Notes: a model not told the origin generated them from the letters alone. A stretch of DNA of 64,000 nt from a candidate division BRC1 bacterium HGW-BRC1-1 (GCA_002842095.1 PHCB01000004.1:62001-126000), one strand, 5' to 3'. Shown: positions 44,168 through 53,440, numbered from the stretch's first letter. A program made the numbers and translations.

Positions 44168-45292
44168 ATGAAAATCCTCGGCATAGAAACTTCCTGTGAT
44201 GAAACCTCGGTGGCCCTCGTGGAAGATGGCCACGTCGTTCTATCCAACCTCATCGCGTCGCAGGTGCGCATTCATGCGCGCTTTGGTGGGGTTGTGCCGG
44301 AGGTCGCCTCGCGCGCCCATTTGCAGCAGTTGCTGCCCATGGTGGACGAATGCCTCTCACGCCACGACATGTCCCTCGCCGAGGTCGACGCACTTGCCGT
44401 AACTCGTGGACCGGGTCTTGTGGGGGCACTTCTGGTTGGGGTCGAAACGGCGAAGGCATTAGCCTGGGCCACCAGAAAGCCCCTCATCCCGGTGCACCAC
44501 ATTGCCGCCCATTTGTATGCGCCATTTCTCAAGGGCGATCCCTCCGCCAGCCAAACGACGATGATGGGAAACTCCCCAACAGACCAATCAGTTCATGCCG
44601 CGCACGCGGCGGCGGATATCCCCGCTCCCCACACGTCCGGCCCCACACCTGACCCTCTGACATATCCCTACATGGGTCTGGTCGTCTCGGGCGGGCACAC
44701 AAGCCTCATCCACGTTCACTCTCCCCTGCGCCACACGGTGCTGGCTGAAACGGTCGACGACGCCGCCGGTGAGGCGTTCGATAAAACCGCCAAGTTACTT
44801 GAACTGGGTTATCCCGGAGGACCCCTCGTGTCAGCCCGGGCAAGAGGTGGCGACCGCGCCCGCTTCAAGTTGCCACGCCCCATGCTTGCCGGGTCTGGCA
44901 TTCAGTTCAGTTTCAGCGGATTGAAAACCGCCGTTGGAAAAATTATCCGCGAGGTGGGTCTGGAAACCATCCGCGCCGATGAAGAGATGCTACGCGACCT
45001 CTGCGCCTCCTTTGAGGAGGCCGTCGTGGAAACGCTGCTGCGCAAAGCGCACCGCGCGCTGCGCCAGACCGGTGTGCGCCAATTGGCGGTCGTCGGCGGG
45101 GTGGCTTCCAACCAACGGCTTCGTGAGGCTGCCACCGAATATCTGCCCGGTCATCAGGCCATCTTTCCCCCGCCGATCTTCTGCACCGACAACGCCGCCA
45201 TGATCGCCGGGCTTGCATACCACCACCACGAAACCTCTGCAGACACCGCCGATTTAACCATGAACGCCCGCGCGGATCTCCCCATCACCTGA
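44168..45292 (+). CDS. tsaD: tRNA N6-adenosine threonylcarbamoyltransferase
   Basis: TsaD transfers threonylcarbamoyl to A37 of ANN-decoding tRNAs, with TsaB and TsaE. The N-terminus MKILGIETSCDETSVALVED, metal-binding His111 and His115 in VHHIAAHLYAPF, VSGGHTSL, and VGGVASNQRLRE with CTDNAAMIAGLAYH near the C-terminus all fit a complete enzyme. Between residues about 124 and 165 is an insert of roughly 40 residues rich in Ser, Pro, Thr and Ala that most TsaD proteins lack; it sits just before PYMGLVVSGGHT. The total of 374 residues is correspondingly longer than usual. The gene is divergent from terC. Confidence 0.96.
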   Translation: MKILGIETSCDETSVALVEDGHVVLSNLIASQVRIHARFGGVVPEVASRAHLQQLLPMVDECLSRHDMSLAEVDALAVTRGPGLVGALLVGVETAKALAWATRKPLIPVHHIAAHLYAPFLKGDPSASQTTMMGNSPTDQSVHAAHAAADIPAPHTSGPTPDPLTYPYMGLVVSGGHTSLIHVHSPLRHTVLAETVDDAAGEAFDKTAKLLELGYPGGPLVSARARGGDRARFKLPRPMLAGSGIQFSFSGLKTAVGKIIREVGLETIRADEEMLRDLCASFEEAVVETLLRKAHRALRQTGVRQLAVVGGVASNQRLREAATEYLPGHQAIFPPPIFCTDNAAMIAGLAYHHHETSADTADLTMNARADLPIT

Positions 45293-45368
45293 AACCCTTT
45301 AGCCCGCCCGCAAAATACGCACCGACCCATTTGTGTAGGGGACATTAGCTGCTTCATAAGGGAAACTA

Positions 45369-45902
45369 ATGCTCGGCAAACACCAAATTTGCATGCAATG
45401 TCAGCTGAACCAGGCCGCCGTCAAATTGACCAAGCTCGTCAAGGGTACGGTTGAGGAGCTGTGGCTATGTCCTGACTGCGCTGCGCGCCACAGTCCCTTT
45501 CAGAAAAAGAATCCCACGATTAACCTCAACGCCCTCCTCAGCGGCATTCTCTCGCAGGCAGGCGAGGAGGCGGAAGCCGCCATCGAACAGCCCGACCTGA
45601 CCTGTCCCACCTGCGGCATGCCCTATGCATCCTATCGCACGACGCTCCTGCTGGGTTGCAGCGATTGTTACGAGGCATTCGAAACGCATCTCGTCAATGA
45701 CTTGCGAAAGTTCCACGGCGAGACCGTGCATCTCGGCCGTTCCCCCCGCGACCCGGCCATGCCCGTCACCCCGCAACGCAACGCCGCAGAACTACGCCGT
45801 CGTCTGGACAACGCCATCGCAGCAGAAAATTTTGAATTGGCCGCGAAACTTCGCGATGAAATTCGTCTCATCACCGATTCTGAAGTTCCCAACCAATCAT
45901 GA
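45369..45902 (+). CDS. mcsA: McsA-like zinc and UVR-motif activator of McsB
   Basis: The 177-residue protein has four Cys pairs forming two zinc modules: CMQC with CPDC (residues about 11-37) and CPTC with CSDC (about 77-100). A C-terminal UVR motif ELRRRLDNAIAAENFELAAKLRDEI (read in two parts, about residues 139-163) completes the architecture. This is the layout of McsA, which activates the protein-arginine kinase McsB. The gene overlaps mcsB by 4 nt. In Firmicutes the operon is ctsR-mcsA-mcsB-clpC; neither ctsR nor clpC is next to it here. Confidence 0.92.
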   Translation: MLGKHQICMQCQLNQAAVKLTKLVKGTVEELWLCPDCAARHSPFQKKNPTINLNALLSGILSQAGEEAEAAIEQPDLTCPTCGMPYASYRTTLLLGCSDCYEAFETHLVNDLRKFHGETVHLGRSPRDPAMPVTPQRNAAELRRRLDNAIAAENFELAAKLRDEIRLITDSEVPNQS

Positions 45903-46966
45903 CCACCGACAAGCGTTTCGCTCTGAGTGACCAGTGGATGGATCGCGAAGGCCCCGAGCAACACGTTGTCGTCTCGAGCCGGGCGCGATACGCCCGCAAT
46001 TTGCCCCGCATCCCCTTCCCCGCCCGGGCCAGTGCCGAGGAACTACAGACCGTCGTCAAGCAGGTCACCAATGCGGTCGACACCATCCCCATTCTAAAAG
46101 ACGGAATGCATTTCAGCATCAATGACCTGGTCAGCCTGGAGAGAAATTATCTCAAGGAAAACCACCTTATCTCGACCGAGATGGAAAAAGGTGGGCAGGG
46201 CCGTGCGATGTTTTTGTCGTCGGATATCACCGTCGGCATGATGGTAAACGAAGAGGATCATCTTCGTATTTTCTCGCTGCTGAGCGGCTTCCAACCGTTC
46301 GACGCCTTGAACGCCCTCATCGAACTGGAAGCCCAATTGAGTGAGGCCATCGATTTCGCCTACTCGACCCACTACGGCTACCTGACCGCCTGCCCCACGA
46401 ACACCGGCACCGGCTTGCGTGCCAGCGTGATGCTCCACTTGCCGGGCCTGAGTGCCACCAAGCAACTGCACTCCATCCTCAAAGCCATGCCACGCCACGG
46501 GCTGACCATGCGCGGCTTTTACGGCGAAAACTCCGACAACATGGGCGACTTCTATCAGCTTTCCAACGAAGTCACTCTGGGCATTACCGAACAGCAAATT
46601 GTCCAGCGCATCCATGAAGTGATCGAAGACCTCGTGAAGAAGGAGGAAGCTGTTCGCTCCAAGCTTTACGGCGTTCGCATGGGCGCGGTGGAAGATGAAA
46701 TGTGGCGGGCCTTTGGCCTGCTGACCAATGCCCGCGCCATGAGTTCACAGGAGGCGGTAATCCTTCTGGGCAAACTGCGCTACGGTATCGACCAGGGCAC
46801 CTTTGCCTCGCTTACGCATCAGGCGCTCAATCGGCTGATCATAGAAGTCCAGCCCGGGCATCTCCAATATAGCCGTGGCGGCGAAGTGGGAGAGCAGGCC
46901 CGCGACTGGCTGCGCGCAGACTATCTGCGCCGCACCCTCACCGACCTGATCACACCGTCCGAATAA
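45899..46966 (+). CDS. mcsB: Protein arginine kinase McsB
   Basis: This 355-residue protein is related to phosphagen kinases but phosphorylates arginine residues in proteins, tagging them for ClpCP degradation. Key segments are VVVSSRARYARNLP, NEEDHLRIFSLLSGF, the conserved Cys165 in YLTACPTNTGTGLRASVMLHLPG and RGFYGENSDNMGDFYQLSN. The C-terminal domain retains GAVEDEMWRAFGLLTNARAMSSQE. Length and motifs match functional McsB. Translation is coupled to mcsA. Its stop lies 27 nt from the convergent tal-pgi stop. Confidence 0.95.
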   Translation: MTTDKRFALSDQWMDREGPEQHVVVSSRARYARNLPRIPFPARASAEELQTVVKQVTNAVDTIPILKDGMHFSINDLVSLERNYLKENHLISTEMEKGGQGRAMFLSSDITVGMMVNEEDHLRIFSLLSGFQPFDALNALIELEAQLSEAIDFAYSTHYGYLTACPTNTGTGLRASVMLHLPGLSATKQLHSILKAMPRHGLTMRGFYGENSDNMGDFYQLSNEVTLGITEQQIVQRIHEVIEDLVKKEEAVRSKLYGVRMGAVEDEMWRAFGLLTNARAMSSQEAVILLGKLRYGIDQGTFASLTHQALNRLIIEVQPGHLQYSRGGEVGEQARDWLRADYLRRTLTDLITPSE

Positions 46967-46993
46967 TTTTAAGCAGGGAGTCCGTCGCGCCGC

Positions 46994-49840
46994 TTATTTG
47001 CCAAGCCAGCCGGCGACGGTTTTCAGCCCCTTCTCCACATTGCTGCCCAGGTGGATCAAGACTGCCCGCCGTCCATGCTGGTTCAGGCTGCGGAAATCGC
47101 CGAGGGCCTGTGCATGGAACAACGTCGCGAAGTCGAACTCCTCGCCGGGAATGGCCACATCGGCTGATGTGTCGGCCATGAACATGATGAACACGCCATT
47201 ATCCGCGCCGCCTTTGTGAAGTTGGCCGGTGCTGTGGAGATATCTGGGCCCAATGCCAGCCGTGGTGGCGCACTCACTGATACGACCCGCCGAGGCCCTG
47301 ATGGTTGCCATGGCACTCATCACGCGCGAAGTGGGCGCGAGGAACCCGAGCAGTGCCACATAGTCGTTCGCCTGCGTCTCCTGTAATATGCTCTGCAGCA
47401 GCCGTGCCGCTTTGGCTTTGGAATTTTTTCCGGGCTTCACAGCATCCGAAAAAGTTATCTTGATGCCGGCCTCTTCCAGATCCGACTTCGGCATAGGCAA
47501 CCGGCCCGAAGCCTTTTTTGCCTCCGCCAGAATGTCGCCGGTGTTCTGCTTGCTCTCAGAGACGTTCGGCTCGTCGAACGGATTGATATCCATCACCATG
47601 CCCGCGGCCGCCGTTGCCGTTTCCCAACGGAGGAACTCACGCCCGAGGTCATACGCGTCGCGCAGGTGAATGCGGATCACCGGGAAGTCGGCCTTTTCCA
47701 ACGCCGCCAGAGTCGGTTCAATCTCGCGATCGCCTTCCAGTTGCATGCCCACGAAGACACGGTCGCCGATATAGTCACTCGGGCGCCGCACCCGCTCCCC
47801 TTCCACGGGCACAATGCCCATGCCCTGCTTGCCGGTGCTCTCCGCTATCAACTGCTCGACCCAGAAACCAAAGGCCGATACACCCGGCGAAATAATAAAC
47901 GTCAGCTTGTCGCGCCCTTCGCGCTCCATGGCGCCCAGCGCCACACCCAGACGCACTGCTTCATGGGCCTGAAGAGATGCAACCTTCGCGCCAGCTTGTG
48001 AAATTTCCCGCGCACGATTCAGAACCTTGCGCACGTCCAACCCCATGAGCGCCATGGGTAGCAGACCGAACAGTGACAACGCGCTGTAACGGCCACCAAT
48101 ATCCGGCGGGTTCAGGAAGACGCGACGGAAACCATGTTCCTCGGCCACTTCGATAAACGGTGAACCGGGGTCGGTGATTGCCACGAAATGCTGGCCGGGA
48201 TTTGAAACCCCCACGGCATCAAGGCGCTCATAAAAATACTGAAAGAAGCAGTTGGTCTCGATGGTCGAACCCGACTTGCTGGCGGGCACAAAAAGGCTCC
48301 GTCGCAGATCGATCTTGCGCTCCAGCGCAGCCACGGCGTCGGGCGACGTACTGTCCAGCACCAGCAGCACGGGCCAGCCTTCCTGCTGCCCAAAGGTGGT
48401 GGCGCATACCTCCGGACAGAGGCTGCTGCCGCCCATTCCCAGCAACACAACATGCTTAAAGCCAGCCTTGCGAATCTCACGCGCAAAGCTTGTAATCTCA
48501 GGCACACACTCCAGCATCTGATCTGCCACGTCGAGCCAGCCAAGACGGTTTGAAATCGACTTGAAGACGGAACCATCGGCCTTTTCATTGGTCCAAAGAG
48601 TCGAGTCTTTGGACCACAACCGCTGCACCAGGCGCGCCGTTTGAGCAGACTTTTGCATCTCCTCGACCACATCTTCCGCAGTCCCCCAGGCCTCGCTCTG
48701 GCTGGAACCAACGCCCGTGGTCTCTGCGCGTTTTTCCGCGATGGCGGCCAGTAACTTATCGAAAGGCTTCTGAAACTTTGCGACCCCTTGTTCCTGCAAC
48801 TGGGTCACGGCGGCGTTCAGATCGATGCCAACCTTCTTGAGGGTTTTCAACACAAGACGAGCGTCCTCAACGTCCTGCGCAATGGAGGAGTTCGCCCCGG
48901 GCATAATATCGCGAGCAAGAAAAGCCGCAACGGTTTCCGGCGGCATCGTGTTCACCGTGTCCGGGCCCACGAGGGGCTCAACATACTTCCACGCCGGATA
49001 AAGGGCGTTCTTCGTGCTGGTGCTGGCCCACAGCGGGCGCTGCATGCGTGCCCCGGCCTTGCTCAACTTTTTGAAACGGTCGCTGTTTTTAACCGTCAGG
49101 AAATTCTGGTAAGCGACCTTCGCCGAGGCAATTGCCACGCGCCCCATTAATCGCTGGGCGTCTCCCGAGCCAACACCCACTCGCGCCGCGAGCTGACCAT
49201 CCACCAGTTTATCAATGCGACTGAGGAAAAAACTGGCCACCGAGGCGATGTGGTTCAGCTTGCCTCCCTTTGCCTGACGCGCTTCCAGCCCTTTCAGGTA
49301 TGCCGACATTACGTCTTCGTGAACTTCGAGGGAGAAGATCAGCGTCACGTTCACATTGATGCCCTCCGCCGTGAGGGTTGTGATGGCTCCCAATCCTGCA
49401 CGGGTGGCGGGGACCTTGATCATCAGGTTTGGCCGCCCCACCGCCGCCCATAACCGCCGGGCCTCCTCCACCGTGCCCGCCGTGTCGTGCGCCAGCGCCG
49501 GGCTTACTTCCAGCGAAACGTAACCATCCTCGCCCTTTGAACTCTTGTAAACGCCCGCCAGCACATCGGCCGCCTTGCGAATGTCCTCAACCACCAAAGC
49601 CTCATAAATCTCAAAGACCGACTTGCCTGCCTTGGCCGCTTTGACGATCTGCGCGTCATAGGCCGAGCCACCCGAAATGGCCTTCTGAAAAATGGCGGGG
49701 TTCGACGTGACCCCACGCAACCCATACAGATTAACCAACCGCTTAAGGTCGCCGCCGGAAATCATTTCGCGACTGATTGAATCCAGCCAAAAGCTCTGGC
49801 CCACGTCATGAAGTGCTTTCATAGGGTTTGTGGAAGTCAT
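46994..49840 (-). CDS. Bifunctional transaldolase / glucose-6-phosphate isomerase
   Basis: The 948-residue fusion has an N-terminal transaldolase (about 1-370) and a C-terminal phosphoglucose isomerase (about 385-945). The transaldolase shows GVTSNPAIFQKAI, Schiff-base Lys142 in LMIKVPATRAG and NVTLIFSLEVHEDVMSAYLKG. The isomerase part has VVLLGMGGSSLCPEV, FVPASKSGSTIETN and the late SGRLPMPKSD region. This known fusion (Tal-Pgi) occurs in several non-proteobacterial phyla and links the pentose phosphate pathway to upper glycolysis. It lies 76 nt downstream of tkt on the same strand, so the two form a carbohydrate-metabolism operon. Confidence 0.95.
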   Translation of the reverse strand: MTSTNPMKALHDVGQSFWLDSISREMISGGDLKRLVNLYGLRGVTSNPAIFQKAISGGSAYDAQIVKAAKAGKSVFEIYEALVVEDIRKAADVLAGVYKSSKGEDGYVSLEVSPALAHDTAGTVEEARRLWAAVGRPNLMIKVPATRAGLGAITTLTAEGINVNVTLIFSLEVHEDVMSAYLKGLEARQAKGGKLNHIASVASFFLSRIDKLVDGQLAARVGVGSGDAQRLMGRVAIASAKVAYQNFLTVKNSDRFKKLSKAGARMQRPLWASTSTKNALYPAWKYVEPLVGPDTVNTMPPETVAAFLARDIMPGANSSIAQDVEDARLVLKTLKKVGIDLNAAVTQLQEQGVAKFQKPFDKLLAAIAEKRAETTGVGSSQSEAWGTAEDVVEEMQKSAQTARLVQRLWSKDSTLWTNEKADGSVFKSISNRLGWLDVADQMLECVPEITSFAREIRKAGFKHVVLLGMGGSSLCPEVCATTFGQQEGWPVLLVLDSTSPDAVAALERKIDLRRSLFVPASKSGSTIETNCFFQYFYERLDAVGVSNPGQHFVAITDPGSPFIEVAEEHGFRRVFLNPPDIGGRYSALSLFGLLPMALMGLDVRKVLNRAREISQAGAKVASLQAHEAVRLGVALGAMEREGRDKLTFIISPGVSAFGFWVEQLIAESTGKQGMGIVPVEGERVRRPSDYIGDRVFVGMQLEGDREIEPTLAALEKADFPVIRIHLRDAYDLGREFLRWETATAAAGMVMDINPFDEPNVSESKQNTGDILAEAKKASGRLPMPKSDLEEAGIKITFSDAVKPGKNSKAKAARLLQSILQETQANDYVALLGFLAPTSRVMSAMATIRASAGRISECATTAGIGPRYLHSTGQLHKGGADNGVFIMFMADTSADVAIPGEEFDFATLFHAQALGDFRSLNQHGRRAVLIHLGSNVEKGLKTVAGWLGK

Positions 49841-49899
49841 GATATTTGAGGTCTCTTTCTTGGGGTGTTTGGATTAAAGATGCTCACTTCGGACGGCGC

Positions 49900-49918
49900 G
49901 ATTCCCATGTCGGGAATC
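49900..49918 (-). repeat. Short hairpin at the end of tkt
   Basis: GATTCCC and GGGAATC form perfect 7-bp arms around a 5-nt loop, immediately at and after the tkt stop codon. No T-run follows, so it is not a standard terminator. It may stabilise or partly attenuate the transcript between tkt and tal-pgi. Confidence 0.4.
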
Positions 49919-51773
49919 AGACGAGATCTTTAACCCGCTTCACGATGGCCTTTGCATCAATGCCGTAATGCGCGAGCAACTCGTCGGGGGCACCCGACCG
50001 TGGAACCTGCGTAACGGCAATGCGGCTGACCTTGATATCTGTTTCCGAAAGAGCTGCCGCGACGGCCTCGCCGATGCCTCCCTCGGAGTAATGGTCTTCC
50101 ACCGTAAGAATCAGATTGTTGGTCTGCTTTGCGTTCTCTTTCAGCCCGGCAGCATCGATGGGCTTTACGCAGAAGATGTCGACGACGCGGACAACAACGC
50201 CCTCGCCCTCCAGTTCCTTCGCGGCCTTGAGGGCCTCCCAAAGGGTCACGCCGCCAGCCACGATGGTCAGACGATCCTCATCGCTCTTGCGAACCACTTT
50301 CAGCTTCCCGATGGAGAAGGTCTCATCGTTGCCATACACCAGCCCGGTCTTGGGCCGCGACGTGCGGATGTATGCCATGCCCTTGTGATCGGCTGCCAGT
50401 GCAACGGCCCGCTCGGCGGAGACGCCATCGCTGGGATAGAACACGGCGCAATTGGGGATCGAGCGGAAAATGCCGAGATCCTCCAGACCCATCTGCGACG
50501 GGCCGTCTTCGCCAATGCTCACACCCACGTGGGAGCCGCACAGCTTGATGTTCGACTTGGAAACGCCCGCCATGCGAATTTGGTCCATGCCGCGCGAAAG
50601 GAAGACCGAGAAGGTGGAGGCGAACGGAATCTTTCCGCGCCCCGCCAGCCCCGCCGCCACGCTGATCATGTTCTGTTCGGCAATAAAACCCTCGAAGAAG
50701 CGGGCGGGATACGCCTTCTTGAACTTCTCGGAGAACGTCGAGTTTTTGGTGTCGGCGTCCAGCGCCACGACCAGCGAGTTGGCCGCACCGAGTTTCACCA
50801 GCGCATCGCCATAGGCCTCGCGCGTGGCGATCTCGTCGCCTTCTTTATAGGACGGCGCTTCCATGGGCTTGATCTCAGCGGCGCAGAGTGTGCACTCGGC
50901 AACCGCAGGAATGTGAAGGACACCCTCGGGCACGTCCACACCCGCCGCTGTTATCTCATCAATGGCCTTCTGGGCTTCCTCGCCCTTCTTGAAAGGCCTG
51001 CCGTGCCAGCCATCTTTGTCCTCGGCAAAACTGACACCCTTGCCCTTGAGCGTTTGCGCCAGAATGACGAAAGGTTTGCCCTTGGTGTTTTCGGCCTTCT
51101 CAAACGCCGCCACCACCGCAGCCATGTTGTGACCATCCACAACTTCCGCCGCCCACCCAAAAGCCTCAAAGCGCGCTTTGTAAACGTCCATGTCATGCTG
51201 AAGCATGGTAGCCTGACTTTGCCCCAGGCGGTTCACGTCCACGATGGCGCAAAGATTATCGAGCTTGTTGTAAGACGCGATCTCCGCAGCCTCCCAGACC
51301 GAACCCTCCGCCGACTCGCCGTCGCCCATGAGCACGTAGGTGCGATAGTTGCTCTTGTCGAGCTTGCAGGAATTCAGCGCGAGCCCGATGCCCACGCCCA
51401 GGCCCTGACCCAGCGAGCCGGTGGCCACGTCAACATAAGGCAGCCGCGGCGTGGGGTGACCTTCCAGATCGCTGTCAATGCGGCGCAGGGTCAGCAGATC
51501 GGCCTCGGTGTAATAGCCGGCCTCGGTCCACGCGGCGTAAAGGATCGGCGCGGCATGACCCTTCGAAAGAACAAAGCGGTCGGCGCAGGGATTGGATGGG
51601 TTCTTCGGGTCATAGTGCATGACGTGGAAGAACAGAGCCGACATAATTTCTGCGGCAGACAAACAAGTTGTGGGGTGTCCCGAACCCGCAGCCGTGGTGG
51701 CGCGGATCGAGAGAATGCGGAGACGATTTGCTCTGGCGCTGAGCGCTGAAATTACTTCCGGGGTGGCCGTCAT
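49917..51773 (-). CDS. tkt: Transketolase
   Basis: The 618-residue TPP enzyme transfers two-carbon units in the pentose phosphate pathway. N-terminal ATTAAGSGHPTTCLSAAEI and the TPP-binding GDGESAEGSVWEAAEIASYNKLDN (residues about 151-174, read in two parts) lead into the central pyrimidine-binding domain with FIAEQNMISVAAGLA. A C-terminal domain follows. The length corresponds to the shorter animal-like/archaeal-like transketolase group, not the roughly 660-residue E. coli type. It is the first gene of the tkt, tal-pgi operon. A 12-bp perfect palindrome lies upstream. Confidence 0.95.
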   Translation of the reverse strand: MTATPEVISALSARANRLRILSIRATTAAGSGHPTTCLSAAEIMSALFFHVMHYDPKNPSNPCADRFVLSKGHAAPILYAAWTEAGYYTEADLLTLRRIDSDLEGHPTPRLPYVDVATGSLGQGLGVGIGLALNSCKLDKSNYRTYVLMGDGESAEGSVWEAAEIASYNKLDNLCAIVDVNRLGQSQATMLQHDMDVYKARFEAFGWAAEVVDGHNMAAVVAAFEKAENTKGKPFVILAQTLKGKGVSFAEDKDGWHGRPFKKGEEAQKAIDEITAAGVDVPEGVLHIPAVAECTLCAAEIKPMEAPSYKEGDEIATREAYGDALVKLGAANSLVVALDADTKNSTFSEKFKKAYPARFFEGFIAEQNMISVAAGLAGRGKIPFASTFSVFLSRGMDQIRMAGVSKSNIKLCGSHVGVSIGEDGPSQMGLEDLGIFRSIPNCAVFYPSDGVSAERAVALAADHKGMAYIRTSRPKTGLVYGNDETFSIGKLKVVRKSDEDRLTIVAGGVTLWEALKAAKELEGEGVVVRVVDIFCVKPIDAAGLKENAKQTNNLILTVEDHYSEGGIGEAVAAALSETDIKVSRIAVTQVPRSGAPDELLAHYGIDAKAIVKRVKDLV

Positions 51774-51813
51774 GACACTTTCCTTAAGCGATCGTTATTT
51801 AAGCGTTTCGTAA

Positions 51814-51825
51814 ATGCGTACGCAT
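51814..51825. promoter_or_regulatory. Perfect 12-bp palindrome upstream of tkt
   Basis: ATGCGTACGCAT is fully self-complementary and lies 41 nt before the tkt start codon, in the divergent region between tkt and the aldehyde dehydrogenase gene. Two TTAAGCG copies lie between it and tkt (about 51784 and 51799). It is a candidate operator. Confidence 0.4.
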
Positions 51826-51985
51826 ACATTTGTTAAGCCTAACCCTACAGCCGGTCAACGCATGAAATGGCGAAAAATGAAATCCAACGCTGAAAAACCT
51901 GTGGTTCGTCGGGAAAACCATTGAATCCTCGCGACGCCGGGCAGATAAAGCCTGTCTCATCCCATCAGCCGAGGCGGCGCTTCCC

Positions 51986-53440
51986 ATGGACGATCGCACC
52001 ATTTCTCAAATAGTGGACGAAGTAACGCGTCGCTTGCAGTCGGGTGCACCCACACCAGCACCCACCGCCGGCGCTTCCTCGCCGATTACGGCGCTGTCGG
52101 GAGTATTTGACACCGTCGACGAGGCCGTGGCCGCTGCCGACGAAGCTTTCGTCGCATGGGGAAGCGCACCCATGGCGGCCCGCAAAGCCGCTTGCGACGC
52201 TATCCGCGCGACAGCCCACCAACTGAAAGAGACTATCGCCGCGCGCACGGTGGAGGAAACGAAACTGGGGCGCGTGGATCACAAAATTTTGAAGATCGCC
52301 GGGGCAGCCAAGGATACGCCGGGTATCGAAGATCTCGTAACCCGCTGCTGGTCGGGCGACTTCGGCCTGACCATTGAAGAGTACGCGCCATACGGAGTCA
52401 TCGCGGCGGTTACCCCTGTCACGCACCCCGTCCCGACGCTCATCAATAACGCCATCGCCATGCTGGCCGGTGGCAACACCGTTATGTTCAATCCGCACCC
52501 GGCGTCGAAACGCATCTTCGCGTGGACGCTGGACCACTTCAACCGCGCTATTGAAACCGCCACGGGTTACCGCAACCTGCTCACAACCCTCGCCGAACCG
52601 ACCATCGAAACCACGCGGCAAGCCTTCAATCACCCCAAGGTGCGACTGATCCTCGTCACCGGCGGACCCGGCGTGGTGAAGGAAGCGCTGAAGACTTCGA
52701 AGAAATCCATCACCGCCGGACCGGGTAACCCACCCGTGGTGGTAGATGAAACAGCCCTGCTGCCCCAGGCCGCCGAGCACATCATCACGGGCGCATCCTT
52801 CGATAACAACATGCTGTGCATTGCCGAGAAGGAAGTTTTTGTGGTGGCCTCCGTGGCCGACGGACTCATGCGCGAGATGATACGCCGGGGCTGCGTCGAG
52901 TTGAACGCTGCGCAGATCGACGCGCTCGCCGCGAACATGTTTCAGTGCTCGGGCGCCCACGCCGGCGCGACCGGCAAAAGCTGCGGCGGAACAACCCTCA
53001 ACCGCGATCTGGTTGGCCGCAGCGCCGCCGTCCTTGCCGCGACCATAGGCCTCACAGTCCCCCACGACACGCCCCTTCTGATTGGCGAAACCCCGTTCGA
53101 CCACCCCTGGGTTCAGCACGAACAGATGACCTGCTTCCTGCCCTTCGTGCGCGTTGCCGATGTGGACGAGGGAATCGATCTGGCCCGCCGCGCCGAACAC
53201 GGCTACCGCCACACCGCCATCATGCACTCCATGAACGTCGCCAACATGACCCGCATGGGCAAAGCGATGGATTGCTCCATCTTCGTGAAAAACGGCCCAT
53301 GCCTTGCGGGCCTCGGGATCAGTGGCGAGGGGCCGGCATCGTACAGCATCGCCAGCCCCACGGGCGAAGGCATTACCACAGCGCGCCACTTCTGCCGCGT
53401 GCGGCGCTGCACCATGCGCGACTACCTGCGCGTCGTGTAA
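51986..53440 (+). CDS. CoA-acylating aldehyde dehydrogenase, EutE/PduP-like
   Basis: The 484-residue protein oxidises short aldehydes to acyl-CoA. The core has APYGVIAAVTPVTHPVPTLINN, GGNTVMFNPHP, VTGGPGVVKEAL and catalytic Cys278 in FDNNMLCIAEKEV. This is the EutE/PduP signature of bacterial-microcompartment aldehyde dehydrogenases. The first 18 residues (MDDRTISQIVDEVTRRLQ) form an amphipathic helix followed by an Ala/Pro/Thr/Gly-rich linker, the layout of an encapsulation peptide. No shell protein, alcohol dehydrogenase, phosphotransacylase or aldolase gene is in the window. The gene is divergent from tkt. Confidence 0.93.
   Translation: MDDRTISQIVDEVTRRLQSGAPTPAPTAGASSPITALSGVFDTVDEAVAAADEAFVAWGSAPMAARKAACDAIRATAHQLKETIAARTVEETKLGRVDHKILKIAGAAKDTPGIEDLVTRCWSGDFGLTIEEYAPYGVIAAVTPVTHPVPTLINNAIAMLAGGNTVMFNPHPASKRIFAWTLDHFNRAIETATGYRNLLTTLAEPTIETTRQAFNHPKVRLILVTGGPGVVKEALKTSKKSITAGPGNPPVVVDETALLPQAAEHIITGASFDNNMLCIAEKEVFVVASVADGLMREMIRRGCVELNAAQIDALAANMFQCSGAHAGATGKSCGGTTLNRDLVGRSAAVLAATIGLTVPHDTPLLIGETPFDHPWVQHEQMTCFLPFVRVADVDEGIDLARRAEHGYRHTAIMHSMNVANMTRMGKAMDCSIFVKNGPCLAGLGISGEGPASYSIASPTGEGITTARHFCRVRRCTMRDYLRVV

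Noticed and set aside
49968-51749. Plus-strand open frame of 593 codons opposite tkt
   Set aside because: Transketolase on the minus strand is unambiguous. The opposite frame is a codon-bias shadow.
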